Source of the DNA: Lewinellaceae bacterium
GTDB lineage: Bacteria; Bacteroidota; Bacteroidia; Chitinophagales; Saprospiraceae
Assembly (NCBI GenBank): GCA_020636095.1
Contig: JACJYN010000003.1
Span: 1,612,001-1,676,000, forward strand
DNA: 64,000 nucleotides
Direction: 5' to 3'
The number at the start of each line of letters is the position of its first letter. The first letter of the stretch is position 1. This document shows, in pieces, positions 1-8,228 of the stretch. The translations under genes were made by a program, and so were the position numbers. Below the pieces are notes generated by a model. The model did not search any database, was not told the DNA's origin, and saw only the letters and a list, made by a program, of their open reading frames with translations.

Positions 1-2388
1 GTAGATGCCCAGGATGCCGGCGCCTGTCAGCAGTATCCAGCTGATGAGGGCCAGGCGGGTTTGCCACCACGGAGGGTGGATGGTAAAAACAATGGACGGC
101 GTTGGAGGGCTGGCGATTCCTTTGATATCGATGGCTTTTATCTGCAAAGTATAGATTCCCGGCTGAAGGTTGGTGTATCGAACCTGGCGGTTGTCAATTT
201 GCTGTATGGCCTTGTCGGCATTAGTGAGCTGATATTCGTAGGTGATGTTCCCAAAACTTTTATAGGAAAGGCCGGTGAAGAAAAATTCAAGCTCGTTTTG
301 GTAATGTGTAAGATCATACTGTTGCTTTAGGGGAGCCGGCGCCCCGTTGATCCGTATTTCATCTACGATCAACCGGGGAGGAGTCCTATCCTGGAAAATT
401 AGCTCCCGGTGGGCAATGGTCAACCCTTCGTTTGTACCGATATAAATGTACTGGCTATCCACATAAACGGCATTGGCCTCATTGGTGGCCAGGCCACTGT
501 TGGTGGTCAAGGCCCGCACCACCTGGCTGTTTTTCAATACGGTATCTATGGCGACGCCCTTTACGCCCCGGTTGGTCGCTATCCAAACCAGCCCGTCAGG
601 ACTGATGAACAGATCCTGGATGATATCATCCTGAGTGCCTTGAATAGCGGTTGCTTCCCTGCCATCGAAAGCGAATAACCCCCGGCCATCGGCGCCGATC
701 CAAACTGTTCCGTTATCATCGACGCCGATGTCCAGGATATTGCAATACTTTAGTTTTGGAATATCCTCGAACAGCCGGTATTGGGAATGATCATAGAGTC
801 CAAGGCCATCCTGGTGGCCCATCCAGACTTTGCCTTCCCGGCCAAAAGCGACGGCCTGGGTTCTTTGAGGAGCAAGCAGCTTTATGTTGGCAATACCCGC
901 TTCATTTACCGAATAGAGGAAAGGGAAATGGGCTCTGCCTACCGCCAGTTGTTGCCGGCCGGCGTCCCAATCCAGCCCCTTGACATAGAGGGCGAGGTCC
1001 TCCTTCTTGAAATTCAGTTTAAAGATTTCTTCATGGCTTCCATACTGAATGACCGGCTGCGTTATCAGGTTTGAAAATGCTGTTGTTTGGCCGGTCTCCA
1101 GGCAGTAGCGTTCCAACCCAATACTTTGCCGCCCTAACCACAGGTAGCCCTTGTCATCGAAGGCCATTGCTTTGACCTCTACAATATCGTTGTATCTGGA
1201 AGCGGGAGCAGAAACCAGGGGCTCCAATTGCTGGCCGGGCTCCAACCGGTACACGGCGCCTCTCCGGGTGCCGGCATAGACGCGGCCTTTTTCATCGGCG
1301 GCCAGGCAGTTGATCGCATTATCTGATTCCCGGTTAGGATTGGCGGCGACAAAGGCGTTGCGTTCTTCAGCGGTTAGAAAAAAAACGCCTTTTTGTTTAT
1401 TGCTGATCCAATAATTCCCTTCCCGGTCTTTGAAGATGCGGTCCACGCGGTAAGCAACGGGCAGCTCCACTTTAAAGAGGTCAACAAGATGGAGGTTTTT
1501 ATCCAGTATGAAAACGCCCAGGTTGCTTTGCACCTGCAGTTGTTCATCCTGCTCATAATAGCGGATGAAGTCGGGCTTTTGGCCAAAGAAATCTATGAGG
1601 TTGAATTCGGTGACTCGTTTTTGTCTCAGGTCCAAATAATACAATATGCTATCGGAAAACGGTTGAATAAACACGCCGTCAAAAAAGGTGAAAAAGGAGT
1701 TGTGCGCCCTGTTTATCAGTTTTTTTGCGGTTTCCGGCTGTAGGCCCTGCATGGAGAAGGCTTCGATCTCGACTCCATCACCGGTAAGCAATTGGCACCG
1801 GGCCGAATGGGAATCGATGCGAAGGAAGCTATTCCATTTATAGAAGTAAATACCATTTCCGATAGGGCGTTCCCGGTTGAAAAAGTCGTGAATTGTATAG
1901 AGGATTGTATCAAAGCCGGCCCCATTTTCCCCAATGAGCAGTTTCCGGTTATTGTCTTTGAACCATACCCGTTGCCCATCCTTATATACTGAAAACCCAT
2001 GAAACCTCGGTTCCTGGTCTTCTGCCACCGTATAAACGCTGTCGCCTTCAATATACACCTGCCGGCGCCCAAAGCTGTGGGGCCAGAGGCGCCCCTGGGA
2101 GTCCTCGCTTATCATAAAGATGTCATTCGCCGGCAACCCATCCTTAACCGTAAAATTGCTGAAATCATATCCGTCGAAACGCGAAATCCCCTTTTCGGTG
2201 TAAAACCAGATGTATCCCTGGCGGTCCTGCAGGCCGCCGTACACCGCATTGGTGGGTAGGCCGTCATCGACCGTGTAGAGTTTGAAACTATAGCGCTGGG
2301 CGGCTAACGGCACGGAAAGCGTGAGCAGCAGGAAAGCCTCAACTATAAAAAGAAGCAGAGGGAACGATATATCGTGGCGCTCCTTCAC
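1..2388 (-). CDS. Reg_prop/Y_Y_Y sensor protein, C-terminus cut by window edge
   Basis: The minus frame is open from about 2388 to the left edge (about 796 codons) with no stop. It begins with a hydrophobic signal peptide ending in LAAQ, followed by beta-propeller blades of the two-component-regulator-propeller type (repeated short G/W/D-rich segments). Near 160-330 lies a Y_Y_Y domain (FFFTGLSYKSFGNITYEYQL, then TNLQPGIYTLQIKA), and the last visible codons form a membrane helix after PPWWQTR. In this family the propeller senses a periplasmic ligand, often a glycan or nutrient, and the helix leads to a cytoplasmic histidine kinase or LytTR output, which lies outside the window. No ATG was found in frame; GTG at 2388 is the best start I see and is uncertain. 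Confidence 0.85.
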   Translation of the reverse strand, partial: MKERHDISFPLLLFIVEAFLLLTLSVPLAAQRYSFKLYTVDDGLPTNAVYGGLQDRQGYIWFYTEKGISRFDGYDFSNFTVKDGLPANDIFMISEDSQGRLWPHSFGRRQVYIEGDSVYTVAEDQEPRFHGFSVYKDGQRVWFKDNNRKLLIGENGAGFDTILYTIHDFFNRERPIGNGIYFYKWNSFLRIDSHSARCQLLTGDGVEIEAFSMQGLQPETAKKLINRAHNSFFTFFDGVFIQPFSDSILYYLDLRQKRVTEFNLIDFFGQKPDFIRYYEQDEQLQVQSNLGVFILDKNLHLVDLFKVELPVAYRVDRIFKDREGNYWISNKQKGVFFLTAEERNAFVAANPNRESDNAINCLAADEKGRVYAGTRRGAVYRLEPGQQLEPLVSAPASRYNDIVEVKAMAFDDKGYLWLGRQSIGLERYCLETGQTTAFSNLITQPVIQYGSHEEIFKLNFKKEDLALYVKGLDWDAGRQQLAVGRAHFPFLYSVNEAGIANIKLLAPQRTQAVAFGREGKVWMGHQDGLGLYDHSQYRLFEDIPKLKYCNILDIGVDDNGTVWIGADGRGLFAFDGREATAIQGTQDDIIQDLFISPDGLVWIATNRGVKGVAIDTVLKNSQVVRALTTNSGLATNEANAVYVDSQYIYIGTNEGLTIAHRELIFQDRTPPRLIVDEIRINGAPAPLKQQYDLTHYQNELEFFFTGLSYKSFGNITYEYQLTNADKAIQQIDNRQVRYTNLQPGIYTLQIKAIDIKGIASPPTPSIVFTIHPPWWQTRLALISWILLTGAGILGIY

Positions 2389-2563
2389 ATGGGGCGATTT
2401 AACAGATGATTTGCCATACCAGAACGATATGGCAGCCTCCCATCCTTCTTCCACAAAGGATAAGGGTATGGCAGTAGCATACAATAGAGCATGCACGGGA
2501 TTGTGAATGCATTTCCAAAGCATGCCCCCGCTTCGCAGGCCCTGCTTTGGAAATGCAAATGAA

Positions 2564-2827
2564 TTATATCGGCAGGTTCAGTTTATCCGCCAGATAACGG
2601 TGATAAATAAAGAGCACGAGCACTGCACCGCCGGTGGCAATGAGCAGGCTGCCGATCAGGCCGGAGCTTGCGATCCCGACGAAACCCGCAACGATGCGGC
2701 CGACGAAGGAACCCACAATGCCAATAATGATCGAGGAAACCCAACCGCCTTTTTCTTCCTGAGGGGTCAGCATTTTTGCGATGGCGCCGGCGGCAAAGCC
2801 AATGAGAAGCCAAAAGATCAATCCCAT
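2564..2827 (-). CDS. GlsB/YeaQ/YmgE family stress-response membrane protein
   Basis: An 87-residue, almost wholly hydrophobic protein with three glycine-rich membrane helices. The pattern MGLIFWLLIGFAAGAIAK at the N-terminus, GGW near residue 27 and GSFVGR near residue 40 is the signature of the small transglycosylase-associated (GlsB/YeaQ) family. Members sit in the inner membrane, are often induced by envelope or general stress, and have no proven enzyme activity despite the family name. The length is normal (80-90 aa). It stands alone, 175 bp before the start of the sensor gene and on the same strand. The identification is firm; the function is known only at family level. Confidence 0.9.
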   Translation of the reverse strand: MGLIFWLLIGFAAGAIAKMLTPQEEKGGWVSSIIIGIVGSFVGRIVAGFVGIASSGLIGSLLIATGGAVLVLFIYHRYLADKLNLPI

Positions 2828-2899
2828 AGTTATGTGGTTTTAGTTAATTAGACCCACTAAGTTAACAAAATTTATCATCCAACGGCTCGCCGGTTCTTG

Positions 2900-2958
2900 A
2901 GAGCTTATTTGGAGGTGATCATTTGGGCTGCAAAAGACAGCTTTTGGAGCCTCACTGC
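2900..2958. repeat. Half copy of palindromic repeat family A
   Basis: GAGAGCTTATTTGGAGGTGA followed by TTTGGGCTGCAAA and CTTTTGGAGCCTCACT matches one arm of the full elements at 5900, 16314 and 42361. The other arm is missing and the sequence runs directly into repeat family G. Confidence 0.65.
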
Positions 2959-3111
2959 TTAATGTTGCACTCGCGGGCGTCCCCGCCTACTGTGCCAGTA
3001 CGGCCGGCAGGCACGCCCGTGAGTGATTCAGGCAGCTTAGGCTGAGCCACGCCCGGGCGTAGGCGCCCGCCCGTGCTATCAATACGTAATTTAAATGTGT
3101 CCGACTACTTA
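2959..3111. repeat. Dispersed repeat family G, copy 1
   Basis: From TTAATGTTGCACTCGCGGGC to TCCGACTACTT this stretch matches 54244-54352, apart from an extra insert here in the CGGGCGT-rich middle. The interior contains several short GC-rich inverted repeats (GCGGGCG/CGCCCGC). It lies just upstream of the Ppx/GppA gene, so it may contribute to that gene's leader. The whole 2828-3144 gap is accounted for by this repeat and the half element before it. Confidence 0.7.
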
Positions 3112-3144
3112 ACTATCTTTAGGCCCAGGCTAAAACTACAGAAA

Positions 3145-4056
3145 ATGAAACTCGCCGCTATCGACATCGGTTCCAACGCCATCCGGCTTCAGGTTATCCG
3201 CATCATCAAGGATGGGGAAAGGCTCAGCTTTAAAAATCAGGAATACATCCGCTTTCCGCTCCGCCTCGGCCGCGATGTGTTCTCCAGCGGGCAGATCAGC
3301 GACCATACGGTTATCAACTTCGAGAAGCTCATGCGCACTTTCAAACTCCTGATCGAGTTATACGAAGTCGAGGGATACATCGCCCGGGCTACTTCCGCTA
3401 TGCGCGAAGCCAAAAACGGTAAAGACATCGTCCAGCGCATTGCTACTTATTACGACCTGAAGATCGGTATCATCAGCGGCAAAGAGGAGGCGGAGTACCT
3501 TAGCAAGGCCATCGTGCCTTACCTGGATGATAAGACCTACATCCACATCGATGTAGGCGGGGGTAGCACCGAGATCAATATCTATGAGGGCAAAAACCGG
3601 GTCAGCGCCAAATCCTTCAAGATGGGCTCGGTTCGCCAGTTGGAAGGCCGCAACCGCAAGGTGGTGTTTAAGAATATTGCCAGTTGGAGGGATAAGGTGG
3701 CGCCGGATTTAAAACTCCCGGTCATAGCGGTAGGTACCGGCGGCAACATCAACAAGCTTTTTAAGCTGTCCAGCCAAAAACATGGGAACAGCATCAGCCT
3801 GGCGGAATTGCAGGCTCTGAGAGCCTATGTCGGAGAGTTCACCTACGAACAACGCATGAATATCCTCAAGATGAACCCCGACCGCGCCGATGTGATCATC
3901 CCCGCCTCAGAAATCTACACCGAAGTGATGCGCCTCTTTGGCGCCGACTACGTCATGGTGCCGGGAGTAGGGCTGAAGGACGGCCTGCTCTACGCCCTCT
4001 ACGAGGACGTAGCCCAGGAGCGGATCGAGGACATCCAGTTTTTGGGGCAGTATTGA
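3145..4056 (+). CDS. Ppx/GppA phosphatase family protein
   Basis: A 303-residue member of the exopolyphosphatase/guanosine-pentaphosphatase family (ASKHA fold). The opening MKLAAIDIGSNAIRLQV is the phosphate-1 loop, IDVGGGSTEI near residue 135 is the phosphate-2 motif, and GTGGNINKL near residue 196 is the adenosine-type motif. These enzymes hydrolyse terminal phosphate from polyphosphate or pppGpp in the cytoplasm. About 300 aa is usual for the short Bacteroidota form that lacks the C-terminal HD domain. The ATG at 3145 is preferred over upstream codons because homology begins there and the upstream 24 codons overlap repeat DNA. Which substrate is used cannot be told from sequence. Confidence 0.9.
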   Translation: MKLAAIDIGSNAIRLQVIRIIKDGERLSFKNQEYIRFPLRLGRDVFSSGQISDHTVINFEKLMRTFKLLIELYEVEGYIARATSAMREAKNGKDIVQRIATYYDLKIGIISGKEEAEYLSKAIVPYLDDKTYIHIDVGGGSTEINIYEGKNRVSAKSFKMGSVRQLEGRNRKVVFKNIASWRDKVAPDLKLPVIAVGTGGNINKLFKLSSQKHGNSISLAELQALRAYVGEFTYEQRMNILKMNPDRADVIIPASEIYTEVMRLFGADYVMVPGVGLKDGLLYALYEDVAQERIEDIQFLGQY

Positions 4057-4069
4057 CCGGCAACAATCT

Positions 4070-4857
4070 CTAAAGGCGAGGGCACAGGATCATGTCCACC
4101 GGTTGTTCCGGCAAACGGCCCTTTAGTTGCTCCTTCTGCCCAAAAAAATAACTCCACTCTATACCGAAGAGGCTGCCGGCACTGCGAAAAGAAAAGGGAG
4201 GGTCTGTCCGGGCAGAGGACAATAGGCCTTTTGCCACCGGTGTGAGGCCGAAGCGGGCAAATATTCCAATGGAGGAGGAGCCGCCGTTTTCCATCTTGCG
4301 CAATAGGCCGCTGCTCAGGTGAAAAGCACCGCATACTCAATATCAGTTCTTTCGCTCACCTCACCTACCATTCCGTCGATACTTTGTGGAAGCACCGCTC
4401 CGACACTACCTCCCAGCCGCGCATAACCGTGCATGCGCCGTTTCCGCCACCAGGGGAAACCGCGAACGTCGGAGATCAATACCAGGTTCAGTGGAGCTTC
4501 CAGGCAGAGGTAGTCCCGGGATATGGCTTTCCCTTGTCCGATATGGTAGGAATAGGCATGCACGTCCGTTCGCAAACCGGTTTCCCAGAAAAGATTGATC
4601 CGGTTGCGAAGAGTTCCCCATTGCAGGTTGGCCTTCCGGTTGAGCCGATAGCGGGCCAATAGGCAAAGGCCGGTGCGCATGGCCATTTCCGGAGTGGCAG
4701 CCGGCTCAACCTGTAGTCCCGGATCAGAAATATGTACGCTCGTGCCTATGCCCCACTGCCAGCGGCCGGGCTGGGCATTGGCCACGGGGAAGGATAGAAA
4801 TAAGGCAAGAAGCGCTAGGGTTGCCATTAATTTTCTCTGTAGTTTATTGGCTTTCAT
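4070..4857 (-). pseudogene. Putative outer-membrane protein, single frameshift near 4318
   Basis: The minus frame from ATG 4857 encodes a signal peptide (LALFLSFPVANA) and a beta-rich protein resembling small Bacteroidota outer-membrane barrels, then stops at 4315 after EYAVLFT. The next frame continues at once with HLSSGLLRKMENGGSS and runs to 4070, with strand-like stretches such as SLFGIEWSYFF. Joining the two frames by one extra base at about 4318-4325 gives a coherent product of about 262 aa. This is either a true disruption or an assembly indel. No family name is recognised. The same-strand neighbour at 5025-5654 is also an outer-membrane barrel. Confidence 0.6.
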
Positions 4858-5024
4858 ACGGCGTTCTTCTACTTTTCAGAAAGGAGTGTTCCTCTTTCCT
4901 TATTTTAAACCGGAAAAGCGGCCGTTCATTTTTGAAAGGCAAAACCTTAACGCTTATAAAATTCCCGGCTGCTATTCGCCAATTGCCAATTGCTAACCGC
5001 CAATCTCCAACTGCTGATGGTTAC

Positions 5025-5654
5025 TTAAAACATATAGATCCCCCGGATGGTCACCGTCCGGCCGATCCAGCGGCCGGATTGCTGGCCGGGCAGCGGGCTG
5101 GGCTCGTTGCCGTCGCTGACGAGCAGGTTGTTGAGCCAGCGGGACCATTGGATATTGATGCCGAGGTTTTCCTGGAAGAAGAAGGTACCTCCCAGGATGA
5201 TGGAGAAGAGGTCTTCCTGTAAAGGATAGGACTCGGTCGCATCCTCGCCGGTATAGTCGATGACCTCCGCATTGATCACCCGGGCATAGGATACCCCGGC
5301 GCTGGCCTGTATCTTCCAGTCCTGGAAGTGCACCATTACCGGAGCTTCCACCAGGTTGAGGCGGATCTTATCAAAGGCAGAGGCAGGGTTGTCCAGCTTG
5401 TGGCGGCTGGCCCCCTGCTGGGCAAAGAGCATCTCCAGGCTCAGCCGCCAGCGCTCCGTCAGTATGGCGTCGACACGCGCTCCTACGTTGACGCCGATCT
5501 TATTGAAGCCCGTCAGGTCGTCTCCATCTATTTGTGACAGGTTCATGCCGGCGACGACACCCGCCTCGAAGCGGCGCTCCGGGCCGGTATCCTGGGCGTG
5601 AAGGGTAATGGACGTTAAGGTTAAAATGGCCGAAAGCAGGTATATGATCTTCAT
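5025..5654 (-). CDS. Porin-family outer-membrane beta-barrel protein (PorT-like)
   Basis: A 209-residue secreted protein with signal peptide MKIIYLLSAILTLTSITLHAQ. The body alternates polar and hydrophobic residues typical of an eight-strand barrel: FEAGVVAGMNLSQIDGD, VNVGARVDAIL, WRLSLEMLFAQQG, and a final strand IRGIYMF ending in an aromatic residue. The sequence GMNLSQIDGD is typical of the Bacteroidota outer_membrane_beta-barrel/PorT-like group. ATG at 5654 is chosen because it starts the signal peptide; an upstream codon at 5690 only adds a charged extension. The location is outer membrane and the cargo or function is unknown. Confidence 0.85.
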   Translation of the reverse strand: MKIIYLLSAILTLTSITLHAQDTGPERRFEAGVVAGMNLSQIDGDDLTGFNKIGVNVGARVDAILTERWRLSLEMLFAQQGASRHKLDNPASAFDKIRLNLVEAPVMVHFQDWKIQASAGVSYARVINAEVIDYTGEDATESYPLQEDLFSIILGGTFFFQENLGINIQWSRWLNNLLVSDGNEPSPLPGQQSGRWIGRTVTIRGIYMF

Positions 5655-5851
5655 GAAACGTAACTTTTTTACAAAGCCCAAAATTAACAAATTCGAAATG
5701 CCTGTTGCCTTTTGGGTTCAGGAATTGGGTATATAACGCCTGGAAAGCAGAAAATGTATGGCTCACCGGCCTGTAACTTTTGTACACCTCTGGCATTATG
5801 GGGGGTAATTGCACATTCATGAGATCCACTGCGCGCCTCTCTGCTTTTCCT

Positions 5852-5883
5852 TTTGTATATCATCCCGCCAGGCCCTATATTTG
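5852..5883 (+). promoter_or_regulatory. Bacteroidota-type promoter (TTTG / TATATTTG)
   Basis: TTTG at 5852-5855, a 20-nt spacer and TATATTTG at 5876-5883 match the Bacteroidota consensus TTTG...TANNTTTG exactly. Transcription would run through the family A repeat at 5900-6063 into the gene at 6078. Confidence 0.45.
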
Positions 5884-5899
5884 CCAGTGCAAATATATC

Positions 5900-6063
5900 A
5901 GAGCTTGTTTGGAGGTGGTGCTTTGGAAGCGAAAATGGCTGATTTTGGGTTCTCACAAAGGCATTTTTGAGCTTCATAGCAGCGCTATGAGGCGAAAAAA
6001 TGGCGAAGTGAGGTTCCGAAAGCGGACTTTTTCAGCCCAAATGACTACCTCCAAACAGGCTCT
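5900..6063. repeat. Palindromic repeat family A, copy at 5900
   Basis: A 164-bp element with inverted ends AGAGCTTGTTTGGAGGT and ACCTCCAAACAGGCTCT. The interior has GCTTTGGAAGCGAAAATGG, GGTTCTC, a small central hairpin around CATAGCAGCGCTATG and GAGGTTCCGAAAGCGG. It is the same element, in the same orientation, as 42361-42524, with an inverted longer relative at 16314-16520. It has no coding capacity and could fold as one long hairpin in RNA. Confidence 0.85.
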
Positions 6064-6077
6064 AAGCCGCTGATTTT

Positions 6078-6359
6078 ATGTTCAAATATACACGACATAG
6101 CCTCAAAAAGTTGGAGCGCCTCCTGGAGGAACTCGAATATACGGTGCGTTACGAGAAGGGGAACTTCAACTCCGGATATTGTATTGTGGAAGACCGGAAG
6201 GTGGCCGTGATCAATAAATTTTACGATACGGAAGGGCGGATCAATTGCCTGGTCGATATACTCAGTAAAATGGAAGTACCCGTTGAGCAGCTCAGCGCAC
6301 CTTCGGCCCAATTCTTCAAAAAGATCAATCAACGGACGGCGAGTGAGGAGGAGGAGTAA
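6078..6359 (+). CDS. Conserved hypothetical protein, 93 aa
   Basis: A small soluble protein beginning MFKYTRHSLKKLERLLEELE, a charged amphipathic helix, followed by a beta-rich segment (FNSGYCIVEDRKVAVINKFY) and a second helix with INCLVDILSKM. It ends in an acidic EEEE tail. There is no signal peptide and no membrane segment. Short proteins of this kind are common near housekeeping genes in Bacteroidota, but I know of no assigned function. A consensus promoter lies about 200 bp upstream, separated by the family A repeat, so the repeat would form the 5' leader. It is followed directly by the miniature element at 6377. Confidence 0.75.
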   Translation: MFKYTRHSLKKLERLLEELEYTVRYEKGNFNSGYCIVEDRKVAVINKFYDTEGRINCLVDILSKMEVPVEQLSAPSAQFFKKINQRTASEEEE

Positions 6360-6376
6360 GGGCTTTTAGGTTATCG

Positions 6377-6523
6377 GGGTATCCGTCTAAAGTTGGACAG
6401 AATGGGCGGGGGGGGGTACGATGTACGGACACAGTGAGAGACCTTGTGTGTACGCCTGCCTGCCCGTGAGGCCACGGCCGAGCAGGCAGGATGTACGAGG
6501 CTGTCCAATGTTAGACGGGTGGC
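6377..6523. mobile_element. Miniature inverted-repeat element with IS-like ends
   Basis: The left end GTATCCGTCTAAAGTTGGAC and the inverted right end CTGTCCAATGTTAGACGGGT share CCGTCTAA and TTGGACAG cores. The middle holds a poly-G tract and a CCTGCCTGC/GCAGGCAGG hairpin at 6455-6490. The GG-TA-CC-GTCTAA end resembles the outer end of the insertion sequence at 33729 and a motif at 53015-53037. No protein is encoded. It separates the 93-aa gene from the MBL hydrolase. Confidence 0.6.
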
Positions 6524-7367
6524 AGGTTATTGTCTTCGAAGCCAAAAATTTTGGCGAACCAGGTGCGCGTTAAAATCAAAAATCAAACCAGCCATCGAAC
6601 TGGAAATAACCTTAACCGGGACAGGAACTTCGCAGGGCGTGCCGGTGATCGGCTGTGACTGCGGGGTTTGTACGTCGGCGGACGAGCGGGACAAACGCTT
6701 GCGCACCGCTGCGCTTATCCGTTATGGCGACAAGCGCATCGCTATAGACTGCGGACCTGATTTTCGCCAGCAGATGCTGCGCAGCCATACCCGGAATCTG
6801 GACGCCATCCTGCTTACCCACGAGCACAACGACCACATCATCGGTATGGATGACGTGCGGCCGTTTAACTTTCAAAACTGGACGGATATGCCCGTTTATT
6901 GTACGCCTCGCGTACAGCGGTCTCTTCTCCAGCGTTTTGCGTATGTATTTGCCGCTGAGAACCGCTATCCCGGGGCGCCAATGGTGCGGCTGCATTCTAT
7001 TTCCAAAGAAAAGGCCTTTGAAGTGGCCGGACTGGAAGTACAACCCGTCGAAGCCATGCACGGCAGTATGCCGGTGCTGGGGTTTCGGATTGGAGATTTT
7101 GCTTACCTGACAGATGTACGGGCCATTGCTCCGGAGGAGCAGGAAAAACTGAAGGGCCTCCGGAGGCTGGTGATTAGTGCTCTGCACCACCGGGAACACC
7201 ACTCCCACCTCAACCTGGAGCAAGCCCTGGCCCTGATCGCGCAGCTGGGCCCGGAACAGGCCTACCTCACCCACCTCAGCCATCGGATGGGCCGGCACGA
7301 GGAGGTGCAGCGGGGGCTGCCCGATACGGTCATCCTTGGATATGATGGGTTGAAGATTCGTTGCTAA
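6522..7367 (+). CDS. MBL-fold metallo-hydrolase (PhnP/RNase Z-like)
   Basis: A metallo-beta-lactamase-fold hydrolase. Family homology starts at about 6597 with LEITLTGTGTSQGVPVIGCD, then CGVCTSADERDKRLRTA, IDCGPDFRQQ, the metal motif LTHEHNDHIIGMDD, SALHHREHHSHL and LTHLSHRMG. The order matches the PhnP-like branch that cleaves cyclic or linear phosphodiesters using two metal ions in the cytoplasm; the actual substrate is unknown. No ATG precedes the conserved start. GTG at 6522, inside the miniature element's end, is the nearest usual start codon, and ATC 6594 or CTG 6600 would fit homology better. The element may therefore have replaced the native start region. Confidence 0.85.
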   Translation, partial: AGYCLRSQKFWRTRCALKSKIKPAIELEITLTGTGTSQGVPVIGCDCGVCTSADERDKRLRTAALIRYGDKRIAIDCGPDFRQQMLRSHTRNLDAILLTHEHNDHIIGMDDVRPFNFQNWTDMPVYCTPRVQRSLLQRFAYVFAAENRYPGAPMVRLHSISKEKAFEVAGLEVQPVEAMHGSMPVLGFRIGDFAYLTDVRAIAPEEQEKLKGLRRLVISALHHREHHSHLNLEQALALIAQLGPEQAYLTHLSHRMGRHEEVQRGLPDTVILGYDGLKIRC

Positions 7368-7372
7368 ACACA

Positions 7373-8221
7373 ATGTCAATGTCATACAATTACTATCTCT
7401 ACGCCGTGTTGCTTTTTTTCACCGCCTGCCAGGGAGGGGGGCCTCCCGAGGGGCCTCCGATTGCAGCCCATCAGGAAGATTGGGCGGTCTTTCTGCGCGA
7501 GGACACTACCGGCCCTTCGGTCATTACGGTCGACCTGGGCTGGGGAGCGGTGGCGCCCTTGCAGCATCACAATAAGGTGATGATGGTGAATGTACTCGCC
7601 GAAGGGGCGTTGCCGTCCGGTTTTCCTGAGGAAAGGGAGGTGGAGATTGCCAACCAGTTGCAGGACCAGCTCATCCGGGCTCTGGAAAAACCCGGACAGG
7701 GTATCTTTGTAGGCAGCAGTACTTCGTTTGGGCAAAAAGCCCTCTTTTTCTACCTGAATGACAGCCGCGATTCAGAGCGCATTGCCGGACAGGTTCTGGC
7801 AGGATTCAAAACCCGGAAAACGGAGCAGGAAATCCACAAAGATGCCCAATGGGCCGTCTATTTTAATATGTTAACGCCCACCAGCCGGGAGATGAACGAG
7901 ATCAGAAATGAAAAGGTATTACACCAATTACAGGAAGCTGGAGACGGCCTCCGCCATCCGCGCCCGATCGACCACTGGGCGCAGTTCGGCTCCATGGCGC
8001 AGCGCGACAGCTTCCTCTGGGATGTAAAGGCGGAAGGTTTTGACTTCGTTGAAATGAATGTCCAGGCGGAAGGCAGCGCCAACCCCTACGTCCTTCATAT
8101 TATCCGCGAGGATAGCATCCACATTCCTTATATCCATGAGCTGACCTGGCGCCTGAAGCAAAAAGCGGAAAAATATGGAGGCGTCTACGATGGCTGGGAA
8201 ACGATAGTGGACCGGGAGTGA
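7373..8221 (+). CDS. Lipoprotein with DUF695 and RraB-like domains
   Basis: The N-terminus has a hydrophobic helix and lipobox FFTAC, so the protein is probably anchored in a membrane outside the cytoplasm. Residues about 35-150 (DWAVFLREDTTGPSVITVDL and following) resemble DUF695. Residues about 190-280, with DSFLWDVKAEGFDF and the closing EKYGGVYDGWET, resemble RraB, known in E. coli as a cytoplasmic inhibitor of RNase E. The DUF695-RraB pairing is familiar in Bacteroidota, but an exported lipoprotein form cannot act on cytoplasmic RNase E, so its role is open. ATG 7373 or 7379 are both possible; 7361 would overlap the upstream stop. Confidence 0.7.
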   Translation: MSMSYNYYLYAVLLFFTACQGGGPPEGPPIAAHQEDWAVFLREDTTGPSVITVDLGWGAVAPLQHHNKVMMVNVLAEGALPSGFPEEREVEIANQLQDQLIRALEKPGQGIFVGSSTSFGQKALFFYLNDSRDSERIAGQVLAGFKTRKTEQEIHKDAQWAVYFNMLTPTSREMNEIRNEKVLHQLQEAGDGLRHPRPIDHWAQFGSMAQRDSFLWDVKAEGFDFVEMNVQAEGSANPYVLHIIREDSIHIPYIHELTWRLKQKAEKYGGVYDGWETIVDRE

Positions 8222-8228
8222 AGAGGAA

